From CAYMFD01 sp964389475 (lineage in GTDB: Bacteria > Bacteroidota > Bacteroidia > Chitinophagales > Saprospiraceae): a stretch of DNA of 37,001 bases. Shown here one piece after another: positions 1 through 7,425 of this stretch. The notes beneath the pieces are model-generated. The model saw nothing but the letters and a program-made list of their open reading frames with translations. It did not search any database and was not told the origin of the DNA. Location: NCBI GenBank assembly GCA_964389475.1, contig CAYMFD010000027.1:1-37001 (forward strand), given 5' to 3'. The first letter of the stretch is position 1. The number at the start of each line of letters is the position of its first letter. The position numbers and the translations under genes were made by a program.

Positions 1-18
1 ATCCCGACCTTGCCAATC

Positions 19-600
19 ATGATAAAGACGCTATGTAAGATAATATTGCGTATCGGCGGATGGACGCTAGACGACCCCATACCTGACGGTACGGATCATT
101 GCATACTGGTAGCAGCCCCGCATACGAGTAACTGGGATTTTCTGTGGACGCTAGCGGCCTTTAGGGTTATGGACATCCCTATACGATTTACCATTAAGAA
201 AGAGTGGATGCGTGGCCCCGTCGGTGCTATTATCCGCCGCCTAGGTGGTCTGGCTATCGATCGACAGCAAGATCGTAGTAAGGCCGACCGTGTCAGCTAC
301 ACCGATATGATGGCCGACATACTGCGACAGCATGACCGTATCGCCATGGTCGTCACGCCGGAGGGTACTCGTAGTGCTCGCGATGAGTGGAAGCTAGGAT
401 TTTACTACGCTGCGCAGCGGGCTGAGACCCCTGTCTGCTGCGGGTATTGCGATTACAAGACTAGGCACATTGGCATAGCGTTTTGCTATCTGCCGTCCGG
501 CGATCTTGACCAGGATATAGGTCGTATGATGGACCTATACAGCGGTGTGACGGGGTGCAACCCGGACAATTTTATGCTAGATAAACGATACTCAAACTAA
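19..600 (+). CDS. lysophospholipid (1-acylglycerol-3-phosphate) acyltransferase family protein
   Basis: Likely transfers an acyl chain to a lysophospholipid or similar acceptor at the inner face of the inner membrane (PlsC/LPLAT family). The sequence shows the HX4D motif (HTSNWD) and the EGTR block (TPEGTRS) about 70 residues later, in the right order and spacing. At about 193 residues it is on the short side for PlsC but normal for the small Bacteroidota members. The frame is open to the window edge; the ATG at 19 gives the typical basic N-terminus (MIKTLCK), and a TTG at 10 or an upstream start cannot be excluded. The symporter gene follows after 6 nt, so the two are probably co-transcribed. 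The exact acceptor substrate is unknown. Confidence 0.85.
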   Translation: MIKTLCKIILRIGGWTLDDPIPDGTDHCILVAAPHTSNWDFLWTLAAFRVMDIPIRFTIKKEWMRGPVGAIIRRLGGLAIDRQQDRSKADRVSYTDMMADILRQHDRIAMVVTPEGTRSARDEWKLGFYYAAQRAETPVCCGYCDYKTRHIGIAFCYLPSGDLDQDIGRMMDLYSGVTGCNPDNFMLDKRYSN

Positions 601-606
601 GCGCTT

Positions 607-2361
607 ATGACGATCAGTACGGTAGACCTAGGCATTATCATCTTGTTTTTTGTGGTGACACTAGGCATCGGTCTGTGGATGACGCGGGGAGTGAGTACGA
701 GCAAGGCCGGCTACTTCTTGTCGGACCGAGACCTCCCGTGGTGGTTGCTAGGGGTGTCGATGGTGGCTACTACCTTCTCTGCCGATACGCCTAACCTAGT
801 GACAGACATTGTCCGCAAGCAAGGTGTTGCTGGCAACTGGCAGTGGTGGGCATTTTTGCTGACGGGTATGCTTACTGTATTTGTCTATGCGCGACTATGG
901 CGGCGATCAGGTATTGACACCGATATTGCCTTTTATGAGTTGCGCTACAGTGGCCCCGTCGCTCGGTTTTTGCGAGGTTTTAGAGCGATATACTTAGGAG
1001 TATTTTTCAATGTCGTTATCATGGCCACTGTCCTGCTGGCTGGTATTAAGATAGCAGGGGTTATGCTCGGGTTGTCAGCCATACAGACCGTGCTACTAGT
1101 ATCAGTCGTCACGGTCGTCTACAGCGGTATAGGCGGCTTTAAAGGGGTCGTTTTTACAGACTTTTTTCAGTTTATACTCAGTATGATCGGCCTCATACTC
1201 GCAGCTATATATATCGTCAACCTGCCTGCAGTAGGTGGTATGGATGGCCTGCTTGCGCATAGCAATGTAGTCGACAAGACAAGCTTCCTACCAGACTTTA
1301 ATGATAAAGACTCGCTGTATGTACTCTTCGTGATGCCGATCGCTATACAGTGGTGGAATGTATGGTACCCTGGTGCCGAGCCCGGCGGTGGTGGCTACGT
1401 AGCGCAGCGTATGCTTAGTGCCAAGGATGAGGAGCATGCCGTAACAGCCACTCTTTTATTTAATGTAGCCCATTATGCGCTACGGCCATGGCCATGGATA
1501 TTGATCGCTCTGGCGTCTTTGATTGTCTATCCCGATCTGGCTAGCTTAGAGACTGCATTTCCAGATATTGATGCGCAGTACTTGGCAGACGATCTCGCAT
1601 TTTCGGCGATGCTGACCCAGCTGCCGACTGGTCTCTTTGGGCTGGTGGTAGCGTCGCTCATTGCAGCCCTCATGTCTACGATCAGTACCCACCTCAACTG
1701 GGGTGCCTCCTACGTAGTCAGTGACGTCTATGAGCGATTCGTCGAGCCCGACCTGTCGGGCCGCAAGGCCGTATGGCTTGGTCGCCTGACGACAGGTGTA
1801 TTGATGGTCCTAGCTGCCGTTGTGGCACTGCGATTACAGTCAGCGCTAGAGGCTTTTCAGCTCCTGCTACAGATTGGGGCAGGTACGGGTTTGCTATTTA
1901 TACTACGCTGGTTTTGGTGGCGGATCAATGGGTACAGCGAGATTACAGCGATGGTGGTTAGCTTCGTGGTAGCTGTCGTATTTGCTGAGGTCTCTGACTT
2001 CGGGCTTTCGTCGAGTGAGCAGCTCCTAGTTGGTATAGCTATGACGACGATATGCTGGGTCGTGGTGACCTTTATTACACCCGCCACTGACAGTGTAGTG
2101 CTACAGCGTTTTTACCAGCAGATACAGCCTCACAGTATGGGTTGGGGGCCGATCGCAGCTCAGGCTGATGTCGGGACTAGTAAGGGATCTTCGCTAGGTA
2201 GAGAGGTCGGGATGATGGTGCTCGGTTGCTTTGCCGTATATGCGACTCTCTTTGGTATTGGCTACATCCTCTACAGCCAGTGGCTATCTGCCAGTATAGC
2301 GATGACCGTATCAGTTGCATGTTTTATCACTATCGCTAATCTTTGGAAAAGTAAAACATAG
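607..2361 (+). CDS. sodium:solute symporter (SSS) family transporter
   Basis: Predicted Na+-coupled uptake protein of the inner membrane. The 584 residues contain roughly 13-14 hydrophobic segments and the early pattern typical of SSS proteins: a first helix, then FLSDRDLPWWLLG and a segment with FSADTPNLV, where Na+-site residues usually lie. The helix with STISTHLNWGASYVVSDVY is the conserved SSS block in the middle of the family (elsewhere ST.d..l...s..v..Dvy). It follows the acyltransferase by 6 nt and precedes the exonuclease-like gene by 7 nt, indicating one transcript. The substrate cannot be read from sequence; sugars, amino acids or organic acids are all possible. Confidence 0.9.
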   Translation: MTISTVDLGIIILFFVVTLGIGLWMTRGVSTSKAGYFLSDRDLPWWLLGVSMVATTFSADTPNLVTDIVRKQGVAGNWQWWAFLLTGMLTVFVYARLWRRSGIDTDIAFYELRYSGPVARFLRGFRAIYLGVFFNVVIMATVLLAGIKIAGVMLGLSAIQTVLLVSVVTVVYSGIGGFKGVVFTDFFQFILSMIGLILAAIYIVNLPAVGGMDGLLAHSNVVDKTSFLPDFNDKDSLYVLFVMPIAIQWWNVWYPGAEPGGGGYVAQRMLSAKDEEHAVTATLLFNVAHYALRPWPWILIALASLIVYPDLASLETAFPDIDAQYLADDLAFSAMLTQLPTGLFGLVVASLIAALMSTISTHLNWGASYVVSDVYERFVEPDLSGRKAVWLGRLTTGVLMVLAAVVALRLQSALEAFQLLLQIGAGTGLLFILRWFWWRINGYSEITAMVVSFVVAVVFAEVSDFGLSSSEQLLVGIAMTTICWVVVTFITPATDSVVLQRFYQQIQPHSMGWGPIAAQADVGTSKGSSLGREVGMMVLGCFAVYATLFGIGYILYSQWLSASIAMTVSVACFITIANLWKSKT

Positions 2362-2368
2362 ACTCCGT

Positions 2369-2965
2369 ATGCAGTACCTCATCTTCGATGCCACCCCCAT
2401 CTCCAAGCCACTCAGCTACGCGGCACCGTTTAGTGATACGTTTGTATGGCCTCGACTTATACACCTGTCGTGGATCGTCCTTGATGACCAGCTCAAGCCC
2501 CTCAGTGATCACGACTATCTCGTTGCGCCAGAGGGCTTTACGATGGATGATACGATAGCAGCATTCGCCCAACTAGAAGCGGACGAAGTAAAGGAAAATG
2601 GCCAGCCACTAGCCGAGGTACTACAGGCATTTGACAACAGTCTCAAGCAAGCCGATTATGTATTCGCTCATAATATGAATGCTAGTGAGAAGATCGTGGG
2701 TGCTGAGTTTTTACGGGCAGGTATTGAAGGTCATCTGTTCAAGACGGAGCGGTACTGCCTCATGCAGGAGGGGACCTACTTCTGTAAGTTGCCGAGTAAG
2801 ACAGGTGGCTACAAGTGGCCTTCGCTAAAAGAGTTGCATATCCGATGTTTTAATTCGTCCTATAGGCCCGTCAACAATGCCAAAGCAGATGTCATCGCTG
2901 CCACGAGGAGCTTTATCTATCTTATGAAAAAGGGCGAGCTTCAAGATCTATTTGATGATGATTGA
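2369..2965 (+). CDS. 3'-5' exonuclease-fold protein (RNase T/DnaQ type) with degenerate active site
   Basis: The overall order of motifs matches the small DEDDh 3'-5' exonucleases common in Bacteroidota: an opening strand YLIFDATP, then WPRLIHLSW, AHNMNASEKIVGAEFLRAG, WPSLKELH and finally NNAKADVIAATRSF. The catalytic residues are largely lost. The first Asp (FDA) remains, but the expected second acid (FDTE) is Thr; the Asp of the AHN-x-x-x-D motif is Ser; and the His of the terminal HxAxxD motif is Asn, while its Asp remains. It is therefore probably not an active nuclease by this mechanism, or acts as a binding protein. I chose the ATG at 2369, 7 nt after the symporter stop; an upstream ATG at 2315 would overlap that gene by 47 nt. 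Confidence 0.75.
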   Translation: MQYLIFDATPISKPLSYAAPFSDTFVWPRLIHLSWIVLDDQLKPLSDHDYLVAPEGFTMDDTIAAFAQLEADEVKENGQPLAEVLQAFDNSLKQADYVFAHNMNASEKIVGAEFLRAGIEGHLFKTERYCLMQEGTYFCKLPSKTGGYKWPSLKELHIRCFNSSYRPVNNAKADVIAATRSFIYLMKKGELQDLFDDD

Positions 2966-3003
2966 TGGGGTAGAAGTTTGTCCTTGGAGGGAGGGTAGCT
3001 ATA

Positions 3004-3037
3004 GGTCATGAGTGCAGCATAGCTTAATCGAAATGTC
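3004..3037 (+). repeat. dispersed intergenic repeat, GGTCAT-GAG...TCGAAATGTC type
   Basis: This 34-bp stretch matches, with a few changes, the reverse complement of the repeats at 32535-32571 and 34779-34815. Shared blocks are GGTCAT(T)GAGTG, AGC, TAATCGAAATGTC. It lies between genes, as do all other copies in the window. Confidence 0.6.
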
Positions 3038-3305
3038 AAGCTGTTGGCTGGTTGAGCTCCTGACCTACTTATTATGCCTTGGCGTAGTGACTTTTTTATT
3101 GACGCTGTAGAGCGAAAGTGATGTCGTCGGCAAATGTGCGGTCCGCAGAGGTCTCGATAATTAATTTAGTAGCACGTCGGTCTGATTCTGCGTATATCCT
3201 CATTGTGAGAGGTACATTAGGTTATCTCAAGGACGACGCAATTTGCATGGACGTAAGTCACGATGCGACGAAGGAAGCATTCGCCTTACAACGTCTTGAC
3301 TTTTG

Positions 3306-3331
3306 GTTACTTTGGGTCAAGCCAAAGTGAC
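3306..3331. repeat. 10-bp inverted repeat (hairpin)
   Basis: GTTACTTTGG at 3306-3315 pairs with CCAAAGTGAC at 3322-3331, 9 of 10 bases complementary and the tenth a possible G-U pair, with a 6-nt loop. There is no T-run on either side, so it is not a clear intrinsic terminator, although its place between convergent genes would suit transcript-end protection. Confidence 0.5.
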
Positions 3332-3435
3332 AATCATAAAGCTATGAGCCGTGAGCAAAATGATTTACTATGCGAGATTGCTTATTCGCATGTTTACTCA
3401 TAGTTGTGTCGATCGACAGATTAAGAAATAACCCA

Positions 3436-4743
3436 CTACCGATAATTATCATAAAACTCTACCACCACAGGATCAACCATAATATCCCTCGGAGTCAATG
3501 CCTTGCGCAAGTATATCCCATGAAAAGTCCGACATCGACTCAGCGCCACGTACGTCTGACCCGCCGCAAATGCACCGCTACCCATATCGATGATCACCTG
3601 GTCAAAGGTCTTGCCCTGACTCTTGTGTATGGTGATGGCCCAGGCAGGTTTGATAGGGTACTGTTTGTAGCTACCTACAACCTGCGTCTTGATACCGCTA
3701 GCATTCTCTTCGTCGAGTTGATACTTCAGCACCTCCCACTCTAGTCGCTCTACATCAAATATTTTGACATCGCCATCTGGTGTAGGTGCCGAAACGGTGA
3801 TCTTGTCGTGCTGGCAGTCGACAACCTTACCTATGCTGCCATTGACAAATCGCCGCTGCGGATCATTCTTGACGAACATGATCTGGGCACCCGTCTTGAT
3901 GGTGAGGTGGAGATCTACGGGGAATAGGCGGGCATCAAAGTTGCCGACGACGGAGGCGCCGTAAGTCCGTTCTTCTCCGACTAGGGTATTAATCCTATGC
4001 TGGTTGATCTGGTTGGCCACCTTATTGATAGAGGTGAGGGTGATGACGTAGTCTAGGTCCTCAGGCACATCGACGTGACGTTCGTTGATATCCATGAGGT
4101 CGTCATAGTCCATGGTGCCCGTCCGGATATTATCGAGTAGTCGTATAAATCCTCGCTCTTCCTGCCTGTATACTTTCTGCAGCTCTATCTTGTAAAAGGT
4201 AGCATCCTCTCGTTGCCATACCCGGCTAGAGAAGAAGAAGGGGCTCTCATAGTGGGTGCGGAAGTACTGCTTTTCGAATGGACTGGCCAGCACTGGCGGC
4301 AGTTGAAATAGATCACCAAAGAAGATCATCTGGACACCCCCAAAGGGCTCGGGACACTCGCGCTGGACCTGTAAGAAGTAGTCGATATTATCCAGCATAT
4401 CCGCACGTACCATCGAGATCTCGTCGATGATGATGGTATCTACGTTTCGGTAGAGGCGCCTATTCCTACGGGGGGAGATATCAGCTCTGTCGATCATTCT
4501 CGGCGGGAAGCCAAAGAAACTGTGGATGGTCTGCCCACGTACGTTGAGTGCAGCTATACCTGTAGGCGCTAGCACGGCGATACGCTTACGACTGGTATTT
4601 CTAAAGATAGATAGCAAGGTACTCTTACCCGTACCTGCCCGACCAGTAATGAAGTAGTGCTCCCGAGAGTCCTCCAGCTCGCTGAGTATGTCTTTAAACT
4701 CGTCACTGAGTACTAGGGGACTCTTGTCTAGTGGTGCTGCCAT
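3436..4743 (-). CDS. ATP-dependent DNA helicase, Pif1/RecD-like superfamily 1B
   Basis: Predicted 5'-3' SF1B DNA helicase. Residue numbers are from the ATG at 4743 (435 aa). Walker A is GRAGTGKST at about 34-42; motif Ia is LAPTGIAALNVRGQTIHSFF, typical of Pif1; Walker B is IIIDEIS with D107-E108; a Q-x-x-FFGDLFQLPPV motif III follows; near the C-terminus lie AITIHKSQGKTFD (motif V) and VALSRCRT (motif VI). A longer TTG start at 4752 is possible, but the ATG lies a few bases after a TACCTTTG promoter box and is preferred. The neighbours are a RAYT transposase and its repeats; nothing ties the helicase to them except position. Pif1-like helicases resolve G-quadruplexes and replication blocks in other organisms; the role here is not known. 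Confidence 0.88.
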   Translation of the reverse strand: MAAPLDKSPLVLSDEFKDILSELEDSREHYFITGRAGTGKSTLLSIFRNTSRKRIAVLAPTGIAALNVRGQTIHSFFGFPPRMIDRADISPRRNRRLYRNVDTIIIDEISMVRADMLDNIDYFLQVQRECPEPFGGVQMIFFGDLFQLPPVLASPFEKQYFRTHYESPFFFSSRVWQREDATFYKIELQKVYRQEERGFIRLLDNIRTGTMDYDDLMDINERHVDVPEDLDYVITLTSINKVANQINQHRINTLVGEERTYGASVVGNFDARLFPVDLHLTIKTGAQIMFVKNDPQRRFVNGSIGKVVDCQHDKITVSAPTPDGDVKIFDVERLEWEVLKYQLDEENASGIKTQVVGSYKQYPIKPAWAITIHKSQGKTFDQVIIDMGSGAFAAGQTYVALSRCRTFHGIYLRKALTPRDIMVDPVVVEFYDNYR

Positions 4744-4749
4744 TGCTGG

Positions 4750-4757
4750 CAAAGGTA
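4750..4757 (-). promoter_or_regulatory. candidate promoter -7 box for the helicase gene
   Basis: On the minus strand these bases read TACCTTTG, an exact match to the Bacteroidota -7 consensus TAnnTTTG. It ends 6 nt before the helicase ATG, which would give a leaderless or nearly leaderless mRNA. No TTG element is present at the expected -33 position, which lowers confidence. Confidence 0.45.
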
Positions 4758-4814
4758 GGTAGGAGTTTTAAGTTGATGAAGGAGGTCTACTATCGCCGAT
4801 ATGGCGGGATGTGT

Positions 4815-4898
4815 TTCTGTCGCCTACATGGCGGGAGCCATTGGTGACAGAGGGGATTACATGGGTCTTGGGTGTATCTACAGCGCATGGCTCCTGCC
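4815..4898 (+). repeat. 84-bp direct repeat, copy A (REP-containing)
   Basis: Identical over 84 bp to 5756-5839, 941 bp away on the far side of the RAYT gene. It contains an imperfect hairpin at 4818-4849 (TGTCGCC pairing with GGTGACA, inner ATGGC with GCCAT, loop GGGA) and the 5' half of the REP hairpin at 4882-4906. Confidence 0.95.
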
Positions 4899-4906
4899 AT
4901 TGCGCT
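4882..4906 (+). repeat. REP palindrome, RAYT-associated
   Basis: A 25-nt hairpin: AGCGC-ATGGC, 4-nt loop TCCT, GCCAT, one unpaired T, then GCGCT. The same design recurs at 5575-5599, 5712-5736 (altered loop) and 5859-5883. A stem interrupted by one extra base is usual for REP sequences recognised by RAYT proteins. It lies 5 bp beyond the 3' end of the RAYT gene. Confidence 0.9.
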
Positions 4907-4911
4907 TAGAA

Positions 4912-5451
4912 TTAGAATATAGGATTTACGTGATCCAGTATTGTTAGAAAGGTAAAGTTAGAGTGCTGCTGCGCATAAGCCAGTGCAGAAGACCAGGGAT
5001 ACTTCTCAGGACTGTCAACTACTGCATAACTCCCTTTTGTGGGGTTTAGATGTATGTATCGGATCTTTTGCTGAAGGATGTCATCGTGTACGAGTGGTCG
5101 GTTGCTAGAGGAAATCTTCCAGATCTGATGCCGTCTATTTCCACTAGTGGAAGCAAAATTAGCTACTAAAAAATCGGAGTTTATCTCGAGTAGTAGGTCC
5201 CTTATATCTCTACCCACCTTCGATTTAAAGGAGTGATGTAGAGACTTGCCTGTGTAAGGGGCAATTGGCTGCCAGACAATGTGAAAGTGATCTTTCATCA
5301 CAACAAAAGCATGCACAGAGCAACGACCATTTTTGACTAAAAACTCTAGGCAGTCAACTATCAAGAAAACAGCTTGGGGATACAGTTCAAAGACAGGAAC
5401 AAAACCTCGAATAGATGTGGTAAAGAAATGTGGCAGATAATCCCGACTCAT
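4912..5451 (-). CDS. REP-associated tyrosine transposase (RAYT, Y1/HUH family)
   Basis: A Y1-type HUH nuclease of the IS200/IS605-like RAYT group, which cuts and joins single-stranded DNA at REP hairpins. Numbering from the ATG at 5451 (179 aa): the HUH pair is H55 and H57 in KDHFHIVWQP; the catalytic Tyr is Y132 in IRYIHLNP; the late block SPEKYPWSSALAY is the family's YPWSS signature. All catalytic residues are present, so it may be active. There are no terminal inverted repeats of an IS; instead REP palindromes lie on both sides. A TTG start two codons upstream is possible. Its AT content is higher than that of its neighbours, in line with mobility. Confidence 0.93.
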   Translation of the reverse strand: MSRDYLPHFFTTSIRGFVPVFELYPQAVFLIVDCLEFLVKNGRCSVHAFVVMKDHFHIVWQPIAPYTGKSLHHSFKSKVGRDIRDLLLEINSDFLVANFASTSGNRRHQIWKISSSNRPLVHDDILQQKIRYIHLNPTKGSYAVVDSPEKYPWSSALAYAQQHSNFTFLTILDHVNPIF

Positions 5452-5489
5452 ACCCAAAAATAAGGCGTTTAACTTAGCCTTATTGATCT

Positions 5490-5890
5490 GCTAGCGCAAG
5501 GCGCCTACCATTACCCATCGCGCATGGGGCTCCTGCTGATAATCTAAGCGCATGGGGCTCCTGCTGATGATCTAAGCGCATGGCTCCTGCCATTGCGCTA
5601 AATGTAAGTCTGGAAACCTCTATCGCCTGAAAGGCGGGTGGCATTGGTGGCAGAAAAGAACTACATCAATGATGGAGGTAATATGAGTAAATGGCTCCTG
5701 CTGGTAATCTAAGCGCATGGCGCCTACCATTGCGCTTAAAATGTAAGTCTGGAACTTCTGTCGCCTACATGGCGGGAGCCATTGGTGACAGAGGGGATTA
5801 CATGGGTCTTGGGTGTATCTACAGCGCATGGCTCCTGCCCATTCTCACCACCATTCTTAGCGCATGGCTCCCGCCATTGCGCTTAAAAAG
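5490..5890 (+). repeat. REP array upstream of the RAYT gene
   Basis: About 400 bp of clustered REP units between the RAYT start and the murA stop. Full 25-nt hairpins lie at 5575-5599, 5712-5736 and 5859-5883. Truncated units, many reading GCGCATGG..GCTCCTGCTGAT, occur near 5519-5575 and 5690-5712. Related longer hairpins (TCGCCTxxxxGGCGGG..GCATTGGTGgCA) appear at about 5620-5665 and 5759-5790, and a second 84-bp copy at 5756-5839. Phrases such as AATGTAAGTCTGGAA recur at about 5600 and 5740, so whole REP-spacer blocks were duplicated. All units have the same orientation. Confidence 0.9.
5756..5839 (+). repeat. 84-bp direct repeat, copy B
   Basis: Base-for-base identical to 4815-4898. Perfect identity of a non-coding sequence implies recent duplication or ongoing gene conversion. 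The pair encloses the RAYT gene in direct orientation. The identity stops in the REP loop-proximal arm (CTCCTGCC), so copy B carries only half of the final hairpin. Confidence 0.95.
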
Positions 5891-5893
5891 TAA

Positions 5894-7210
5894 TCAACCA
5901 TCAATCCGCTGTATATCAGCACCTAGTGCATTGAGGCGAGTATCGATATTGCTGTAACCTCGATCTATCTGATTGATATTATGAATGGTGCTCGGGCTGC
6001 CAGCAGATAGTGCCGCAATGAGTAGTGAGACACCTGCTCGGATATCAGGAGAGCTCATGGTAATGCCTCGTAGCTGTGCCTGGCGGGCTAGACCTATAAC
6101 GGTGGCCCTATGCGGGTCGCAGAGTATGATCTGGGCACCCATGTCGATCAGCTTATCCACGAAGAATAGGCGACTCTCAAACATCTTTTGGTGGATGAGT
6201 ACGGACCCTTTGGCCTGAGTCGCTACTACGAGAAGTATCGACATAAGGTCGGGAGTAAGGCCTGGCCATGGGCTATCGTAGATGGTGAGGATAGACCCAT
6301 CAATAAAGGTAGTCACCTCGTAGTCCTTGCTACCCTCGACGACGATATTGTCACCATCGATGGTCAGGGCAACACCCAGTTTTTGAAAGGTGGCAGGTAT
6401 CACGCCTAGATTTTCGACGGATACGTTGCTGATGGTGATGTCGGACTTAGTCATGGCCGCGAGACCTATGAAACTACCTATCTCGATCATATCTGGTAGT
6501 ACGCGATGGGTGGTGCCACCGAGGTGGTCGACGCCAGTAACGGTAAGTAGGTTAGACCCTATACCCTTGATATCAGCACCCATGGCAGATAGCATCTTGC
6601 ATAGTTGCTGTAGGTAAGGCTCGCAGGCGGCATTGTATATCGTTGTGGTGCCTTCGGCGAGTACGGCAGCCATTACGATATTGGCTGTACCCGTCACGCT
6701 GATCTCATCCATGAGGATGTAGGCGCCTTTGAGCTGCTGGGCTTCTAGGAAGAACTTGTCGCCCGTCTCATCATACTTAAATGCCGCGCCTAGTTTTCTA
6801 AAACCCAAAAAGTGGGTATCTAGCCTACGACGGCCGATCTTATCACCACCTGGTTTGGGTAAGAATGCACGACCAAATCTGGCTAGTAGTGGGCCGAGTA
6901 GCATGACCGACCCTCGTATCTTCCTAGCGTCTTCCTGGTATTCTGGGCTGCTGAAATAGTCTATGTCTATATCGTCTGCCTTGAAGGTATAGCTCGTAGG
7001 ACTGTGCTTGGTGATCTTGACACCGAGACCTTCTAGGAGGCCTATGAGCTTACGTACGTCAACGATGTCTGGTACGTTGTTGATGGTCATCTCGTGATCC
7101 GTCAGTAGTACGGCTGATAATATTTGTAGGGCCTCATTTTTGGCACCTTGTGGCTCGATGGTGCCTGATAGTTTAGCGTTGCCCTTAACGTAAAAAGCTT
7201 GGTTGCTCAT
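5894..7210 (-). CDS. murA: UDP-N-acetylglucosamine 1-carboxyvinyltransferase
   Basis: Transfers enolpyruvate from PEP to UDP-GlcNAc, the first committed step of peptidoglycan synthesis, in the cytosol. The 438-residue length is normal. The start MSNQAFYVKGNAKLSG, the substrate-binding K24 in GAKNE, LLGPLLARFGRAFLP, the GTANIVMAAVLAEGTT block and the C-terminal half with IDRGYSNI are all typical. The catalytic loop reads PGGDKIG with Asp at residue 123 where E. coli MurA has Cys115. Asp at this place is known in several lineages (for example Mycobacterium and Chlamydia) and gives an active enzyme that fosfomycin cannot alkylate. The ATG at 7210 is clear. It diverges from the MoxR gene, with 215 bp between them, and its 3' end abuts the REP array. 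Confidence 0.96.
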   Translation of the reverse strand: MSNQAFYVKGNAKLSGTIEPQGAKNEALQILSAVLLTDHEMTINNVPDIVDVRKLIGLLEGLGVKITKHSPTSYTFKADDIDIDYFSSPEYQEDARKIRGSVMLLGPLLARFGRAFLPKPGGDKIGRRRLDTHFLGFRKLGAAFKYDETGDKFFLEAQQLKGAYILMDEISVTGTANIVMAAVLAEGTTTIYNAACEPYLQQLCKMLSAMGADIKGIGSNLLTVTGVDHLGGTTHRVLPDMIEIGSFIGLAAMTKSDITISNVSVENLGVIPATFQKLGVALTIDGDNIVVEGSKDYEVTTFIDGSILTIYDSPWPGLTPDLMSILLVVATQAKGSVLIHQKMFESRLFFVDKLIDMGAQIILCDPHRATVIGLARQAQLRGITMSSPDIRAGVSLLIAALSAGSPSTIHNINQIDRGYSNIDTRLNALGADIQRIDG

Positions 7211-7347
7211 TGGTATCCTATTTTTCAGCAGCTAATATATTAATGATTTATGTAATATATTATGAATGAAGTTGTTTTATGCACTCAAGCGATGATTATG
7301 CGGTCGCTGCATTGGCCTTGACAACAACAACCGTTTTGCTCTCAGCG

Positions 7348-7374
7348 TTGATGTATCGTTATTTCCTATTTTTG
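7348..7374 (+). promoter_or_regulatory. candidate promoter of the MoxR gene
   Basis: TTG at 7348-7350 and TATTTTTG at 7367-7374 are separated by 16 nt; the -7 box matches TAnnTTTG exactly, the spacing is slightly short. It would place the start of transcription about 45 nt before the ATG at 7426. Confidence 0.45.
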
Positions 7375-7425
7375 CCCACCTGTTATGGCATGGTGATGTA
7401 GCAGAAAGTTAACTAGACGATATAC

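Larger units (their letters stand above)
2966..3435. other. gene-free interval between convergent transcription units
   Basis: About 470 bp lie between the exonuclease-like gene and the helicase stop. It holds one copy of the dispersed intergenic repeat (3004-3037) and a hairpin (3306-3331). A 70-codon open frame at 3118-3330 runs into the hairpin and looks unlike a protein. No convincing gene is seen. Confidence 0.6.

Noticed and set aside
3118..3330. 70-codon open frame after the exonuclease-like gene
   Set aside because: Its end is formed by the 3306-3331 hairpin, composition is not protein-like, and no family is recognised.
3436..5451. Helicase and RAYT as one mobile or defence system
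   Set aside because: Only adjacency supports it; there is a repeat between them, no shared promoter is seen, and RAYT proteins are not known to need a dedicated helicase.
5490..5890. CRISPR-like array
   Set aside because: Units are palindromic, irregularly spaced, partly truncated and linked to a RAYT gene; there are no uniform spacers and no cas genes.
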